This document shows positions 1-8,265 of a stretch of DNA of 64,000 nucleotides, piece by piece. The stretch is from an uncultured delta proteobacterium (GTDB taxonomy: Bacteria > Myxococcota_A > Polyangia > Polyangiales > Polyangiaceae). Within the stretch, counting starts at the first letter, position 1; every line of letters starts with the position of its first letter. Made by a program: the position numbers and the translations under genes. Location: contig CAITIQ010000394.1 of NCBI GenBank assembly GCA_903892415.1, forward strand, positions 25,066 to 89,065, written 5' to 3'. The notes beneath the pieces are model-generated. The model saw nothing but the letters and a program-made list of their open reading frames with translations, was not told where the DNA came from and ran no database searches.

Positions 1-584
1 AAGGCGGTCGGCCCATCCCCGAGGTCTTCGACGATCGCGCCGCTGAGCGGGAAGATGCGCGAGGACTGCAGGCGCATGTGTTTGGCAAACGCAGCCACCC
101 CGCGTTGCCACTGCGCTGCATCGCTCGTGCGAAAGGCCTCGAGCGGGGCGCACAAGCGCGCTGCATCCATGAACCAACGCGCGCTCAGCTCCGGCTCCGG
201 GTTGGCCACCACCACCTCGGCTTTCACGCCCATCGCCGTGTAGTTGCAGCGCTTGACCGCGCCCTCCGGAAAGCCCTCCTGCGGCGAAGCCACGCAGTCC
301 ACCTCCACATACGGGTTGGTCTCGAGCACTCGCAAGAGCGCCGCCGGGATCGGCTCGGCGGCGACGCCCTCGGGCGCGCGATCGGCAGCGGACGAAGCAG
401 GCGCTGGCTCGGCGGAAGCGGCGGAGACGCTCGAAATCGGCGCCGAGGCCACGCTGGAGTCCGCCGCAAACTCGCTCAAGACCGAGCCTCGCGGCGTTGG
501 TGTTTCAGCGTTGGGCCCGGTTTCGCTGGCGCACGAAAGCAGCGCGAGCGTCAGACCAGCCGCTCGAGCGCGCGCCAAGCTCAT
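1..584 (-). CDS. Putative lipoprotein, 3' end beyond the window
   Basis: The ATG at 584 overlaps the stop of the gene before it (ATGA), so this is the third gene of an operon reading leftwards. The frame is open to position 1 and about 194 residues are visible. A short hydrophobic stretch ends in the lipobox LLSC (Cys18), predicting an exported lipoprotein. A Ala/Ser/Pro-rich linker follows to about residue 75, then a more ordered part with two cysteines (VDCVA and KRCNY) that could form a disulfide. I do not recognise the family. Its partners are an IgGFc-binding-like and an IPT/TIG lipoprotein, so a cell-surface role is likely but inferred. Confidence 0.75.
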   Translation of the reverse strand, partial: MSLARARAAGLTLALLSCASETGPNAETPTPRGSVLSEFAADSSVASAPISSVSAASAEPAPASSAADRAPEGVAAEPIPAALLRVLETNPYVEVDCVASPQEGFPEGAVKRCNYTAMGVKAEVVVANPEPELSARWFMDAARLCAPLEAFRTSDAAQWQRGVAAFAKHMRLQSSRIFPLSGAIVEDLGDGPTA

Positions 585-2572
585 TGCGCCGGAGCGATTT
601 CGCGGAGCTCGGTACCGCCTGCGTAGGCGTAGCTAACGAAGGCATCCCAGCCAGTCACGGCGATGAACACAGGCGCATTGGCGTTGATGCGGTGGACGCC
701 GTCATCCTGCAGGCCCGCCGAGATCATCGGTGGGTCCATGGTCGCGTTGACGATCGGGAAGCTGAGTTGGCAGCGGAAAACGACGTGGCTCGGGTTCTTG
801 CCGCCGCGTTGTTCACTGGTCAGCCCGTCGCCTGCCGCGACCTCGCACAGCGACTCGTCGATTTCCTGTCCGTCGAGCAAGACCGTCGCGCCGAAGGGCG
901 CCACCACCGTGACGAAGTCGAAGGCGTATTTGTCAGGCGTGAGAAAGACGTAGTCGCTGCGGGCCTGCTCGAACGGCGGCACCATCATCAAGCTTGGATC
1001 GCCGCCGGGAAAACCGGAGCGAGTGACGCTGCCGGCTTGCTGACTGGCCATGATTTGTGCGACGACGATCGGCTCGCTGCTGGTGGCCAAAAAATCGCGG
1101 CTTGCCTCGACCTCGGCGAACTCACCGAGGCCGTCGAGCTCGAGCCGATCGAATGGAGCGGGGAGGGTGGTCTCGACCACCGCGCCGGCGTTGGTCGTCG
1201 CGATGAAGCGCACGTACTCCACCTCGGGGATGGGCTCGACGTTGGCCCCGGCGACGCGCACGGCTTCACCGCGATTGGGCGTATGCGGCACGGCGAAGAA
1301 CTTCCCGGCCGCGCGCACCGGCGCGAGTTGATCCTCCAAGTGATCGGCGCAACAGCGCCTTTCGGCCAGGGTGTCGAAGTGCGGTGCGTCGGAGGCTTCA
1401 CTGCCGACGAACACGACCACCGGCTGATCCGCCAAGATCTCGGTGCCGCTGAAATCCGCGTTGAAATCCCCGGTCTCGAGGTTGAGCACGTCGAAAGGCT
1501 GGAGCGTCGCCTCGATGGTGCCTCCAGGCGGAGTCTCCTCGATACCGCTGCCGGGGACCACGGTGGTGCGCGGAACCACCCGCACCGTGGTGTTCTCGGT
1601 CGTGCCGACCACGGTCAAGAACGCTCGCAGGTTGATCGGGTCCGCCGGGTTGAAGTTGGTATTCGGATCGTCGGTGATGGCGATGGTCTGCGGCCAGCCG
1701 AGCACGATGTAGCTGCGCTGAACAGCGGACACGCCGAAGTCGAGCGCCTCCCGCGGATAGAGTAGCGATGCGTCGTTGGAGAACACGCTGACGTTCTCGA
1801 GCGGATTGAACTGATAGGCGACGACAGGGAAATCGGTGCGAACGCGGTAAGCGTTGCGGGTCAGAGCTGTGTGCGTGCCGGTGTTGAAGCTGCCTTCCGC
1901 GCTGCCGTCCACCTCGCGCGGGCCCAGCTTGAATACCGCCAGGTTGAGCGGCGGGATGGTCGCGTTGGCGATCTCGTACGGAGCGCCTGGCTCGCCCGGT
2001 AGTGAGTCGTCTTGCTCGATGCTGACGACCACCGCGACGTCAGGCTGCGGATTGGACACCACCAGGGCGAACTGCTGAGCTGCAGCGTTGCTCGTCGCAT
2101 CGATGTTGGCGTTGTCGAGATCCACTGCCCAATATTCGCAACCAACGTTGCTCTGCTCGAGCGCAGCGACGTCGCAAAGGTTTTGGCAGAGCCCGCCGCG
2201 GCAGGCGACACCAATGCTCGCGTCACAGCTGATCACGTACTCACTCGCGTCGCCCGAGGTGTCGCATTGCCTGACGTCGAGCCCGTCACAAAAGCGACCC
2301 TCCGGGATGCACAGCTTGCACTCGAAGAGACCGTCCACGCATACCTTGTTGTCGGCGGCGCAGTCGGCTTTGAGGTCCCAGCGCGCGAGCGCGCCGCTGC
2401 CTTCACATTGCTCGACGCCGAGCGGCGTGCAGCGTTGACTCCCTGCGGAGCAGATCGGCTCGATCGGCGCCGGCTCGATCCAACGATCCCCGCGTTCGAA
2501 ACAGGAGCCGACCAGCGCCGCGAGGGCCAGCGCACCTAGCCCGCGGAGGGCCTGCCTACGTTCAAGGTTCAC
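581..2572 (-). CDS. IgGFc-binding-like surface lipoprotein
   Basis: This is a 663-residue exported protein. The N terminus carries RR, a hydrophobic stretch and the lipobox VGSC (Cys24), so lipid anchoring is likely. Residues about 40-135 are Cys-rich (repeated CDxS and CxxGxC spacing). From about 140 to the end the sequence resembles the IgGFc-binding family N-terminal domain common in Myxococcota, for example FALVVSNPQPDVAVVV and the segment around LADQPVVVFVGSEAS. The family name comes from mammalian mucus proteins; the bacterial role is unknown, probably surface adhesion. Its start overlaps the stop of the IPT/TIG gene by four bases and its stop overlaps the next start, so the three genes are translationally coupled. 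Confidence 0.8.
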   Translation of the reverse strand: MNLERRQALRGLGALALAALVGSCFERGDRWIEPAPIEPICSAGSQRCTPLGVEQCEGSGALARWDLKADCAADNKVCVDGLFECKLCIPEGRFCDGLDVRQCDTSGDASEYVISCDASIGVACRGGLCQNLCDVAALEQSNVGCEYWAVDLDNANIDATSNAAAQQFALVVSNPQPDVAVVVSIEQDDSLPGEPGAPYEIANATIPPLNLAVFKLGPREVDGSAEGSFNTGTHTALTRNAYRVRTDFPVVAYQFNPLENVSVFSNDASLLYPREALDFGVSAVQRSYIVLGWPQTIAITDDPNTNFNPADPINLRAFLTVVGTTENTTVRVVPRTTVVPGSGIEETPPGGTIEATLQPFDVLNLETGDFNADFSGTEILADQPVVVFVGSEASDAPHFDTLAERRCCADHLEDQLAPVRAAGKFFAVPHTPNRGEAVRVAGANVEPIPEVEYVRFIATTNAGAVVETTLPAPFDRLELDGLGEFAEVEASRDFLATSSEPIVVAQIMASQQAGSVTRSGFPGGDPSLMMVPPFEQARSDYVFLTPDKYAFDFVTVVAPFGATVLLDGQEIDESLCEVAAGDGLTSEQRGGKNPSHVVFRCQLSFPIVNATMDPPMISAGLQDDGVHRINANAPVFIAVTGWDAFVSYAYAGGTELREIAPAQ

Positions 2573-4653
2573 GGTGCGTGAGCTTCGGTGAAGTCCTGTG
2601 CGTACGCGTCCATCCCTTGCGTGCGCAGTTGACGGTAGGTGAGCGTCTTGTAGTCGAAGTCGTCGAAGCGAGCGCCGATCAGGTTGATCAGGATCGAGCC
2701 GGAGGGCAGGCTGGCGCCCTCGATGCCGGAGAGGTCAGGCAGCTCCACTGCGCCGCCTCCGCCGGGAACAGCCACAAGCCAGTGCATCAGCCCGTTGCCC
2801 GTCACCACGTCATAGACGGTTAGGTCCACCGGCGCGCCGGGGCCGAATTCGGTCTCTAGCTCGGTGCGGTTCCACGACTCGTTCAGCTGGGGTGTCAGCA
2901 GGGTGGGCTTGCCGATGAAGCCGTCGATCACGATCGGGAAGGCGGTGGTGTTGGTTTGTTGGCTAGCGACGACGCTGAGCGGCGCGGCGTAGCTCGGCCC
3001 GGTCACCGCGCGCGCCGATACAGCGTAGGTCGAGCCTTCGAACGGGCCGGCGAGCAGCGGCAACCCGACGAAGGTCACGTCGTTGTTCAGCGGCAAGAGC
3101 GGCGCCTTCTGACCTTGCGGGAAGATCGCGAAGCCGTCTGGTCCGAGCCGCAAAGCGACGTTGGCGAAGAAGCGATCCGGCCCGGGATTGCCTGGCGGCG
3201 GGGGCGAGGCGTCCAGCGTCAGGGCCAGATCCAGCGGCCGCATATCCACGTAAACCTCGCTCGTCACTTCATCGCCGGTGACCGGCACCCCGCGCACCAA
3301 GCCCATCGAGTAGGCGAGAAAGCGCGGCGGGTTCACCGAACGATCCTCGAGCCCGGCCAGGGCATAGAAGGTGCGATTGCCAGGCGTCGACGCGAGCGAG
3401 AACTCAAAGCCGAGCGCGCCCCCAGCGTCCGGCGTGATGGCCGAGGAGGCCGGCGGCAGGCTGAAGTTTTGTTGCGGGTTGGACGCCGCTGGGAACACGT
3501 ACGCCACGCGTTTCTCGTTACCCACCGGCTGAGGCACCGCGAACGGCCCTTTTTCGAACTCGTTCACTGCGGGGAACACCAGCTCGCCCTGCACGACGCC
3601 CTGGGTCACGCTGCCGCCACCGACACCCGGCGGGGTGCCAAACCCTTCAGCGCAGGAAGGCGTGAGCACCGGGTCCAAGTACACGGTGACGGTGTCCACC
3701 GGCACGTCGACGAAGGTGACCGGGCTGTGGCATTTGAACGCTACGGTCACCGTCTTAGGGCTGTTCAAGCTTGGGTCTTGCAGCAGCGCAACGCCGCCTT
3801 CGTCGACGTTTGCGATCAGCGCCGTCTGCACGTTCGACCCAACGATCACCGAAGCGCCAACCAGCGGATCCCCGGTGAAGTTGTTGAAGGCGAGCACGCG
3901 CAAGGTGCCGTTCAGCTCCTCCCCGGAGAGGCCGCCTTTGAAGCCGTCGCTCGAGTCTTCGTAGGTGTAAGCGTCGAGCACGGTGATCGCGTCTTCACCG
4001 TCCACCACACGCACGGCCTTGGCTCCGGGCGTGCCTTTGGGGGCGCGACAAACGAGCTCGGCGGGCGAGACGACGGTCAAGGTGACGCAAGGCTTCTGAT
4101 CGATGGTGGCCACCGTCTGCGCATCCCACTCGGTGTTTTGGCCCAGGATGCGTACGTCGGTGCCGCCAGAAACAGGGCCGGAGCTCGGGTCGGCGTAGAG
4201 CGCGTCGTAGGTGTAGCCGCCGACCAAACTGCGCTTTGTCGAAGCATCGTCGCCGTTTTGCGTGGTCAAGGTGACCGGCCCGCGTTCGCCCGGGGGCGCT
4301 GTGACCTGCAGCTTCGTAGCGTCGATCACGATCACGTCGGTCGCTTGTACCTCCCCGAACCAAAGTTGGGCGTTTGAGGCGAAGCCGTTGCCGCTCACGA
4401 TCACTCGCTGGCCACCGTTGAACGGGCCGTGCGCTGGATTGGCGCCGAGCACGGCGTGCGGGTCGCCGACGGGTACATCGACGAAGCCGTCCGGGGTGTC
4501 GGCGTCCTCATCTTCGAAGCCGCCGTCCTCGTCGCCGGTGATCGGGTCGATCGGCGGGCCGGAGGCAATGCAGGACGCGAGAAACGAACTGCCGGCACCG
4601 ACTCCAATGGCGACGAAAACGGCAAGGAGCTTCAGGCTTCGATGGCTCGCCAT
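2569..4653 (-). CDS. IPT/TIG-domain surface lipoprotein
   Basis: This 694-residue protein is the first gene of the leftward operon. A signal peptide ends in the lipobox LASC (Cys28), followed by an acidic linker. Two IPT/TIG immunoglobulin-like domains lie at about residues 65-150 and 153-235; both show the typical G-P-xxGG pattern (NPAHGPFNGG and DPSSGPVSGG) and end in YTY. The rest is unassigned beta-rich sequence with a central segment of carboxypeptidase-regulatory style (about 255-330). Such proteins act at the surface in adhesion or polymer binding. The next gene's ATG overlaps this stop codon, so the pair is probably made together. Confidence 0.78.
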   Translation of the reverse strand: MASHRSLKLLAVFVAIGVGAGSSFLASCIASGPPIDPITGDEDGGFEDEDADTPDGFVDVPVGDPHAVLGANPAHGPFNGGQRVIVSGNGFASNAQLWFGEVQATDVIVIDATKLQVTAPPGERGPVTLTTQNGDDASTKRSLVGGYTYDALYADPSSGPVSGGTDVRILGQNTEWDAQTVATIDQKPCVTLTVVSPAELVCRAPKGTPGAKAVRVVDGEDAITVLDAYTYEDSSDGFKGGLSGEELNGTLRVLAFNNFTGDPLVGASVIVGSNVQTALIANVDEGGVALLQDPSLNSPKTVTVAFKCHSPVTFVDVPVDTVTVYLDPVLTPSCAEGFGTPPGVGGGSVTQGVVQGELVFPAVNEFEKGPFAVPQPVGNEKRVAYVFPAASNPQQNFSLPPASSAITPDAGGALGFEFSLASTPGNRTFYALAGLEDRSVNPPRFLAYSMGLVRGVPVTGDEVTSEVYVDMRPLDLALTLDASPPPPGNPGPDRFFANVALRLGPDGFAIFPQGQKAPLLPLNNDVTFVGLPLLAGPFEGSTYAVSARAVTGPSYAAPLSVVASQQTNTTAFPIVIDGFIGKPTLLTPQLNESWNRTELETEFGPGAPVDLTVYDVVTGNGLMHWLVAVPGGGGAVELPDLSGIEGASLPSGSILINLIGARFDDFDYKTLTYRQLRTQGMDAYAQDFTEAHAP

Positions 4654-4775
4654 AAGCCGCAGATGCTAGCACAGCGTTCAGCGCTGCCGGCCGGCGCTCG
4701 CGCAGGAAAGCGGGCCTTTGGCTGGTCCGACCGGTCGGCTTCCTTGCATGAGTGCTTTGGCGAGCGAGCAGAGGG

Positions 4776-4803
4776 TTGACTCTGTCCGACTTCCGACTAT
4801 CGT
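4776..4803 (+). promoter_or_regulatory. Sigma-70-type promoter for rpsB-tsf
   Basis: TTGACT at 4776-4781 and TATCGT at 4798-4803 are separated by 16 bases and sit about 175 bases before rpsB, in the only sizeable gap ahead of this operon. The -35 is close to consensus and the -10 is weaker. Assigned by eye. Confidence 0.5.
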
Positions 4804-4978
4804 GCGCGTCCTTTCCACCCTCGGGTGGCAGAGAAACTCCACTCGCTTCGCTGACCTTCGGGTCGGTGCGAGCTCCTCACGAGGCCACAAAGCTGAAGGG
4901 GGAGCGGAGAGCCCGCCGGTGTCGCCTCGTGCGATTGGGCTCTTGAAGCGTAGGTAACAACCGAAATGAGGACATACC
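4804..4978 (+). promoter_or_regulatory. Structured rpsB leader
   Basis: The untranslated stretch before rpsB contains CCACCC-TC-GGGTGG (4815-4828) and a UUCG-capped hairpin GACC-TTCG-GGTC (4853-4864) enclosed by CTCGC (4842-4846) pairing with GCGAG (4868-4872). Many bacteria control rpsB-tsf through S2 binding to such a leader, so autogenous control is plausible but not shown. The ribosome binding site is the GAGGA about 10 bases before the ATG at 4979. No gene is seen from 4654 to 4978. Confidence 0.45.
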
Positions 4979-5803
4979 ATGACTGAGCAAGTTGCTGCTG
5001 CCGCTGGCGGCGAAGATTTCACCGCAGTTCAGGCCTCGGGCGAGTTCCCGCTTCCCCTCCGGACGCTGCTCGACGCCGGCGTTCACTTCGGTCACCAGAC
5101 CAAGCGCTGGAACCCGAAGATGCGCCAGTACATCTACGGCGCTCGCAACGGCATCCACATCGTCGATCTCGATCAGACGGTGCGCCTGTTCAAGAAGGCC
5201 TTCGACTTCATCGTCGACGCTGTTGGTCGCGGTGGCAACGTGCTGTTCGTCGGCACCAAGCGCCAGGCCCAGGAGATCGTGCAGGAGCAGGCTCGCCGCG
5301 CGAACATGTACTTCGTGACGAACCGCTGGCTCGGCGGCACGCTCACCAACTTCCGCACCATCAAGGGCGGTTTGGATCGTCTGCGCACGCTCGAGCGCAT
5401 GAAGGAAGACGGCACCTACGAGCAGCTGCTCAAGAAGGAAGTTGCCAAGCTCGAGAAGGAGCGCGAGCGCCTCGAGAAGTACCTCGGCGGTCTGAAGACC
5501 ATGAGCTCGATCCCCGCGGTCATCTTCATAATCGATCCGCACCAGGAGAGCATCGCCATCGCCGAGGCACGTCGCCTCAGCATCCCGGTGGTCGCCATCA
5601 CCGACACCAACTGCGACCCGGACCTGGTCGACTTTGTCATCCCCGGCAACGACGACGCCATCCGCTCGATCCGGCTGATCACCACGCGCGGGGCTGACGC
5701 CTGTGTCGAGGGCACGATGCGTCGCCGAGACCAGGGTGAAGGCCGTCGCGCGGAGAACGACGTTCCCGTGATGTCGCGCCGCCACCAAGGTCAGCGCAAC
5801 TAG
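4979..5803 (+). CDS. rpsB: 30S ribosomal protein S2
   Basis: This 274-residue protein is small-subunit ribosomal protein S2. The signature LLDAGVHFGHQTKRWNPKM lies at about residues 29-47, followed by YIYGARNGIHIVDL, the GNVLFVGTKRQAQ segment, TNRWLGGTLTNF, and the C-terminal VAITDTNCDP-DFVIPGNDDAIRS block. It starts with about 20 extra residues (AAAAGGEDFTAVQ) and ends in a short basic tail. It is the first gene of the conserved rpsB-tsf pair, with a clear upstream ribosome binding site. Confidence 0.98.
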   Translation: MTEQVAAAAGGEDFTAVQASGEFPLPLRTLLDAGVHFGHQTKRWNPKMRQYIYGARNGIHIVDLDQTVRLFKKAFDFIVDAVGRGGNVLFVGTKRQAQEIVQEQARRANMYFVTNRWLGGTLTNFRTIKGGLDRLRTLERMKEDGTYEQLLKKEVAKLEKERERLEKYLGGLKTMSSIPAVIFIIDPHQESIAIAEARRLSIPVVAITDTNCDPDLVDFVIPGNDDAIRSIRLITTRGADACVEGTMRRRDQGEGRRAENDVPVMSRRHQGQRN

Positions 5804-5914
5804 CTTCCAGTTCCACCTTGAGGTGGAACCATTTTCTTCTCATGACTCATCAGCGTCGGCGCCAGCATCGGGCCGACGTTGATGGTCCATAAGGCACTGA
5901 CGCAGGAGCATGAC

Positions 5915-6853
5915 ATGAGTGGCGTAACACCGCAGGCGATCAAAGAACTTCGTGAGCGAACCCAGGCGGGCATGAGCGATTGCAAAAATGCACTCGTTGA
6001 GGCCGCGGGCGACATGGAGAAGGCCGTCGAGATCATCCTCAAGAAGGGTCTCGCCAAGAGCGCCAAACGCGCTTCTGCCGTGGCGAGTGAAGGGGAAGTT
6101 CGTGCGGGCGTGTCCAGTGACAAGCTCGCTGCGACGATGGTCGAGGTCAACATTCAGACGGACTTCGCTGCACGCAGCGAAGGCTTCCAGACCTTCCTCG
6201 CCGACGTGATGGCGGTAGCCATCCAGGCCGAGGCCGGTAGCGACCTGAACAAGGCTCCCTTGGCCGGCAAGACGGTCGTCGAAGTGGCCGCTGAACTCAC
6301 CGGCAAGATCGGCGAGAAGATCGACGTTCGTCGCTGGGATCGCGTGGCGGTCTCTGCTGGCAAGCACGGCCTCACCGCGAGCTACGTCCACCTCGGTGGC
6401 AAGATCGGCGTCATCCTCGCCCTCGAGACGGAGTCGGCAACGGCTGCAGCGCACGCCGACGTGGCGAAGTTCGCTGAAGACACCGCGATGCAGATCGCCG
6501 CTATGTCGCCGCTCGTGTTGCAGCGTGGTGACGTCGCCGCTGACCAGATCGCCAAGCAGAAGGAGATCTTCGAGGGTCAGCTGCGTGAAGATCCCAAGCC
6601 CAAGCCGGAGGCCTCCTGGCCCAAGATCATCGAGGGCAAGCTGGTGAAGTGGTACTCCGAGATCGCGCTGCTCGAGCAGGAGAGCGTCGTGGTCCCCGGC
6701 AAGACGATCGAGGCGCTCCGCGAGGAGACTTCGAAGGCTGCTGGCGCGCCGATTCACCTCGTCAAGTTCGTCCGCTACGAGCGCGGTGAGGGTATCGCCA
6801 AGAAGGAAGATAACTTCGCTGAAGAAGTGGCGAAGATGGCTTCTGAGGCCTGA
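5915..6853 (+). CDS. tsf: Elongation factor Ts
   Basis: EF-Ts is the guanine nucleotide exchange factor for EF-Tu. The N-terminal module IKELRERTQAGMSDCKNAL is diagnostic, and the TDFAARSEGFQTF motif of the core follows at about residues 76-88. I chose ATG 5915 (312 residues) because CAGGAG lies at 5903-5908, although the frame is open from 5879. It follows rpsB after a 111-base gap. The stop codon TGATG overlaps the start of the polysaccharide deacetylase gene, and an intrinsic terminator follows at 6918-6950. Confidence 0.97.
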   Translation: MSGVTPQAIKELRERTQAGMSDCKNALVEAAGDMEKAVEIILKKGLAKSAKRASAVASEGEVRAGVSSDKLAATMVEVNIQTDFAARSEGFQTFLADVMAVAIQAEAGSDLNKAPLAGKTVVEVAAELTGKIGEKIDVRRWDRVAVSAGKHGLTASYVHLGGKIGVILALETESATAAAHADVAKFAEDTAMQIAAMSPLVLQRGDVAADQIAKQKEIFEGQLREDPKPKPEASWPKIIEGKLVKWYSEIALLEQESVVVPGKTIEALREETSKAAGAPIHLVKFVRYERGEGIAKKEDNFAEEVAKMASEA

Positions 6854-7776
6854 TGCGACGAGTTGCGCTCTCCTTCGACCTCGATGGAGAGCGCCACTAC
6901 CAGCGCATTCACGGCTTGAAACAGCTCCCGACGGGGGCTGTTTCTTTTTTGTCGTTGGCGATCGAGCGGGCGCTCTGGCTCGGGCGCAAACTCGAGCTGC
7001 CGCTCACCTTCTTCGTCGTGACCGAGGACCTCGCTCAGCCGGAGGTACGCCAGGCGCTCGAGCGGGCGCTCTCGGCCGGCCACAGCGTGGAGAGCCACTC
7101 GCGCAGCCACCCCTACGATCTAAGCCGTCTGGGGCCAGCCCAGCTCGATGACGAGGTGTCCGGCAGCTTCGACGATCTCGAGCGCAGCTTCGGCGTTCGG
7201 CCACGGGGTTTTCGTGCGCCGGGCTACACGCTCTCTGCAGCGCTCTTCGACGCGCTCGAACGGGCGGGCGCGGCCTTTGATGCGTCCTTGTTACCGAGCC
7301 CACCGTACGCGCTGGCGAAGCTCGGAGTGCAGGGCCTTCACGCGCTGCGCGGTCGGCGTTCGGCGAGCTTGGCCTTCGCTGGTTCGCAGCTTTGGGGACC
7401 GAGCACGGTGCATCGCCCGGGGCCGGCGCCGGGTTCGCGGGGGAAGCGCCCGTTCTTGGAGATCCCGATGGCCGTCACTACCTTTGGTCGGTTTCCGGTG
7501 ATCGGCACCTCGCTCTTGCAGAGCGAAAGGCTGGGTCGGACGTTGCTCGCGGCGTGTGACCCACAGCAGGCTCTTTCGCTTGAGTTTCACGCGCTCGATC
7601 TGGTCGAGGCCGGGGAGGGCGGTTCTTCTAGCTTGCGACGGCTCGAGCCGGCCTTGCGGCTGCCGCTCGCCAAGCGTTTGGCCCTGCTGGAGACGCTGAT
7701 CGGCGAGCTCCGCAGCCAAGGTTCGACCTTCACGCGGCTCGTGGACTTTGCGCGCAGCGCTGAAACCGGCTGCTAG
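6853..7776 (+). CDS. Polysaccharide deacetylase family protein
   Basis: This 307-residue protein has the NodB-type deacetylase motifs: SFDLDGE (residues 7-13, in place of TFDDG), ESHSRSHP near residue 83 (the metal-binding HxxxH pair), and RAPGY near residue 119. Such enzymes remove acetyl groups from cell wall or capsule sugars. There is no signal peptide, so it may act inside the cell. The ATG shares a base with the tsf stop, implying coupled translation. Oddly, a strong intrinsic terminator sits within codons 22-33, downstream of the conserved SFDLDGE motif, so the hairpin is genuinely inside coding sequence. Confidence 0.85.
   Translation: MRRVALSFDLDGERHYQRIHGLKQLPTGAVSFLSLAIERALWLGRKLELPLTFFVVTEDLAQPEVRQALERALSAGHSVESHSRSHPYDLSRLGPAQLDDEVSGSFDDLERSFGVRPRGFRAPGYTLSAALFDALERAGAAFDASLLPSPPYALAKLGVQGLHALRGRRSASLAFAGSQLWGPSTVHRPGPAPGSRGKRPFLEIPMAVTTFGRFPVIGTSLLQSERLGRTLLAACDPQQALSLEFHALDLVEAGEGGSSSLRRLEPALRLPLAKRLALLETLIGELRSQGSTFTRLVDFARSAETGC
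6918..6950 (+). terminator. Intrinsic terminator after tsf, inside the next gene
   Basis: A 12-bp stem (GAAACAGCTCCC at 6918-6929 with GGGGGCTGTTTC at 6933-6944, one T-G wobble) has a 3-base loop and is followed directly by six Ts (6945-6950). It is a textbook Rho-independent terminator 65 bases after the tsf stop, yet it lies within the deacetylase reading frame. Confidence 0.85.
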
Positions 7777-7824
7777 GCGGGCGAGCATTCGAGGCGGTCC
7801 TCCTTCGGCGCATCGGTGGTCGCG

Positions 7825-8205
7825 GAGCGGTTGAACCGCCCTCAAAGGCCGCAGATGTAAAAACGAGCAGTTGAACCGGCTTTCAAAATCCGCCGACGCT
7901 AAAAAAGGAGCGGTTGAACCGCTCTAAATTGTTAGGCTAGTCATTTTGGGGCGGTCGAACCGACTCAAAACTAGGGCGAGTAGCAACTAATAGGCGGACC
8001 AAGCGCCATGAATAGACCTGAGGGGCAATAAAGGGCCGGATCAACCGCTCAAAAGAGGCCTGGTGTGGCATTTAGGCCCGGATCAACCGCTCAAAAGAGG
8101 CCTGGTGTGGCGCTTAAGCCTGGATCAACCGCTCAAAATGGACCGTCCAAGCCGTTTAGGCCCGGCTTCACTGCTTTTTATTTGTCTGCGCCCAAGGCCG
8201 TTAGT
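7825..8205. repeat. Array of nine degenerate 42-bp tandem repeats
   Basis: The stretch between the deacetylase and the Sel1 gene is built from nine diverged units. The core AACCGC or a variant recurs at 7834, 7874, 7917, 7958, 8001, 8043, 8085, 8127 and 8169, giving spacings of 40, 43, 41, 43, 42, 42, 42 and 42. Early units are palindromic, the best being GAGCGGTTGAACCGCTC (7908-7924). Units 6 and 7 (8038-8121) are nearly identical and unit 8 is close. Most units carry CTCAAAA after the core. Stops and shifting frames in the early units argue against coding. Confidence 0.85.
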
Positions 8206-8265
8206 TCGGACGTTGTGCCGTGTGGCGGTCGTTCTCGCAAAGGGGACGTGGTGGTAGACGAGCGA

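Noticed and set aside
7825..8205. CRISPR array
   Set aside because: Units are contiguous and degenerate with no constant repeat/variable spacer pattern, and no cas genes are nearby.
8065..8265. N-terminal extension of the Sel1 frame encoding a 14-residue repeat (RPGSTAQ type)
   Set aside because: It is the 42-bp DNA array read in frame; earlier units of the same array are interrupted by stops, and the signal peptide begins at 8266 or 8281.
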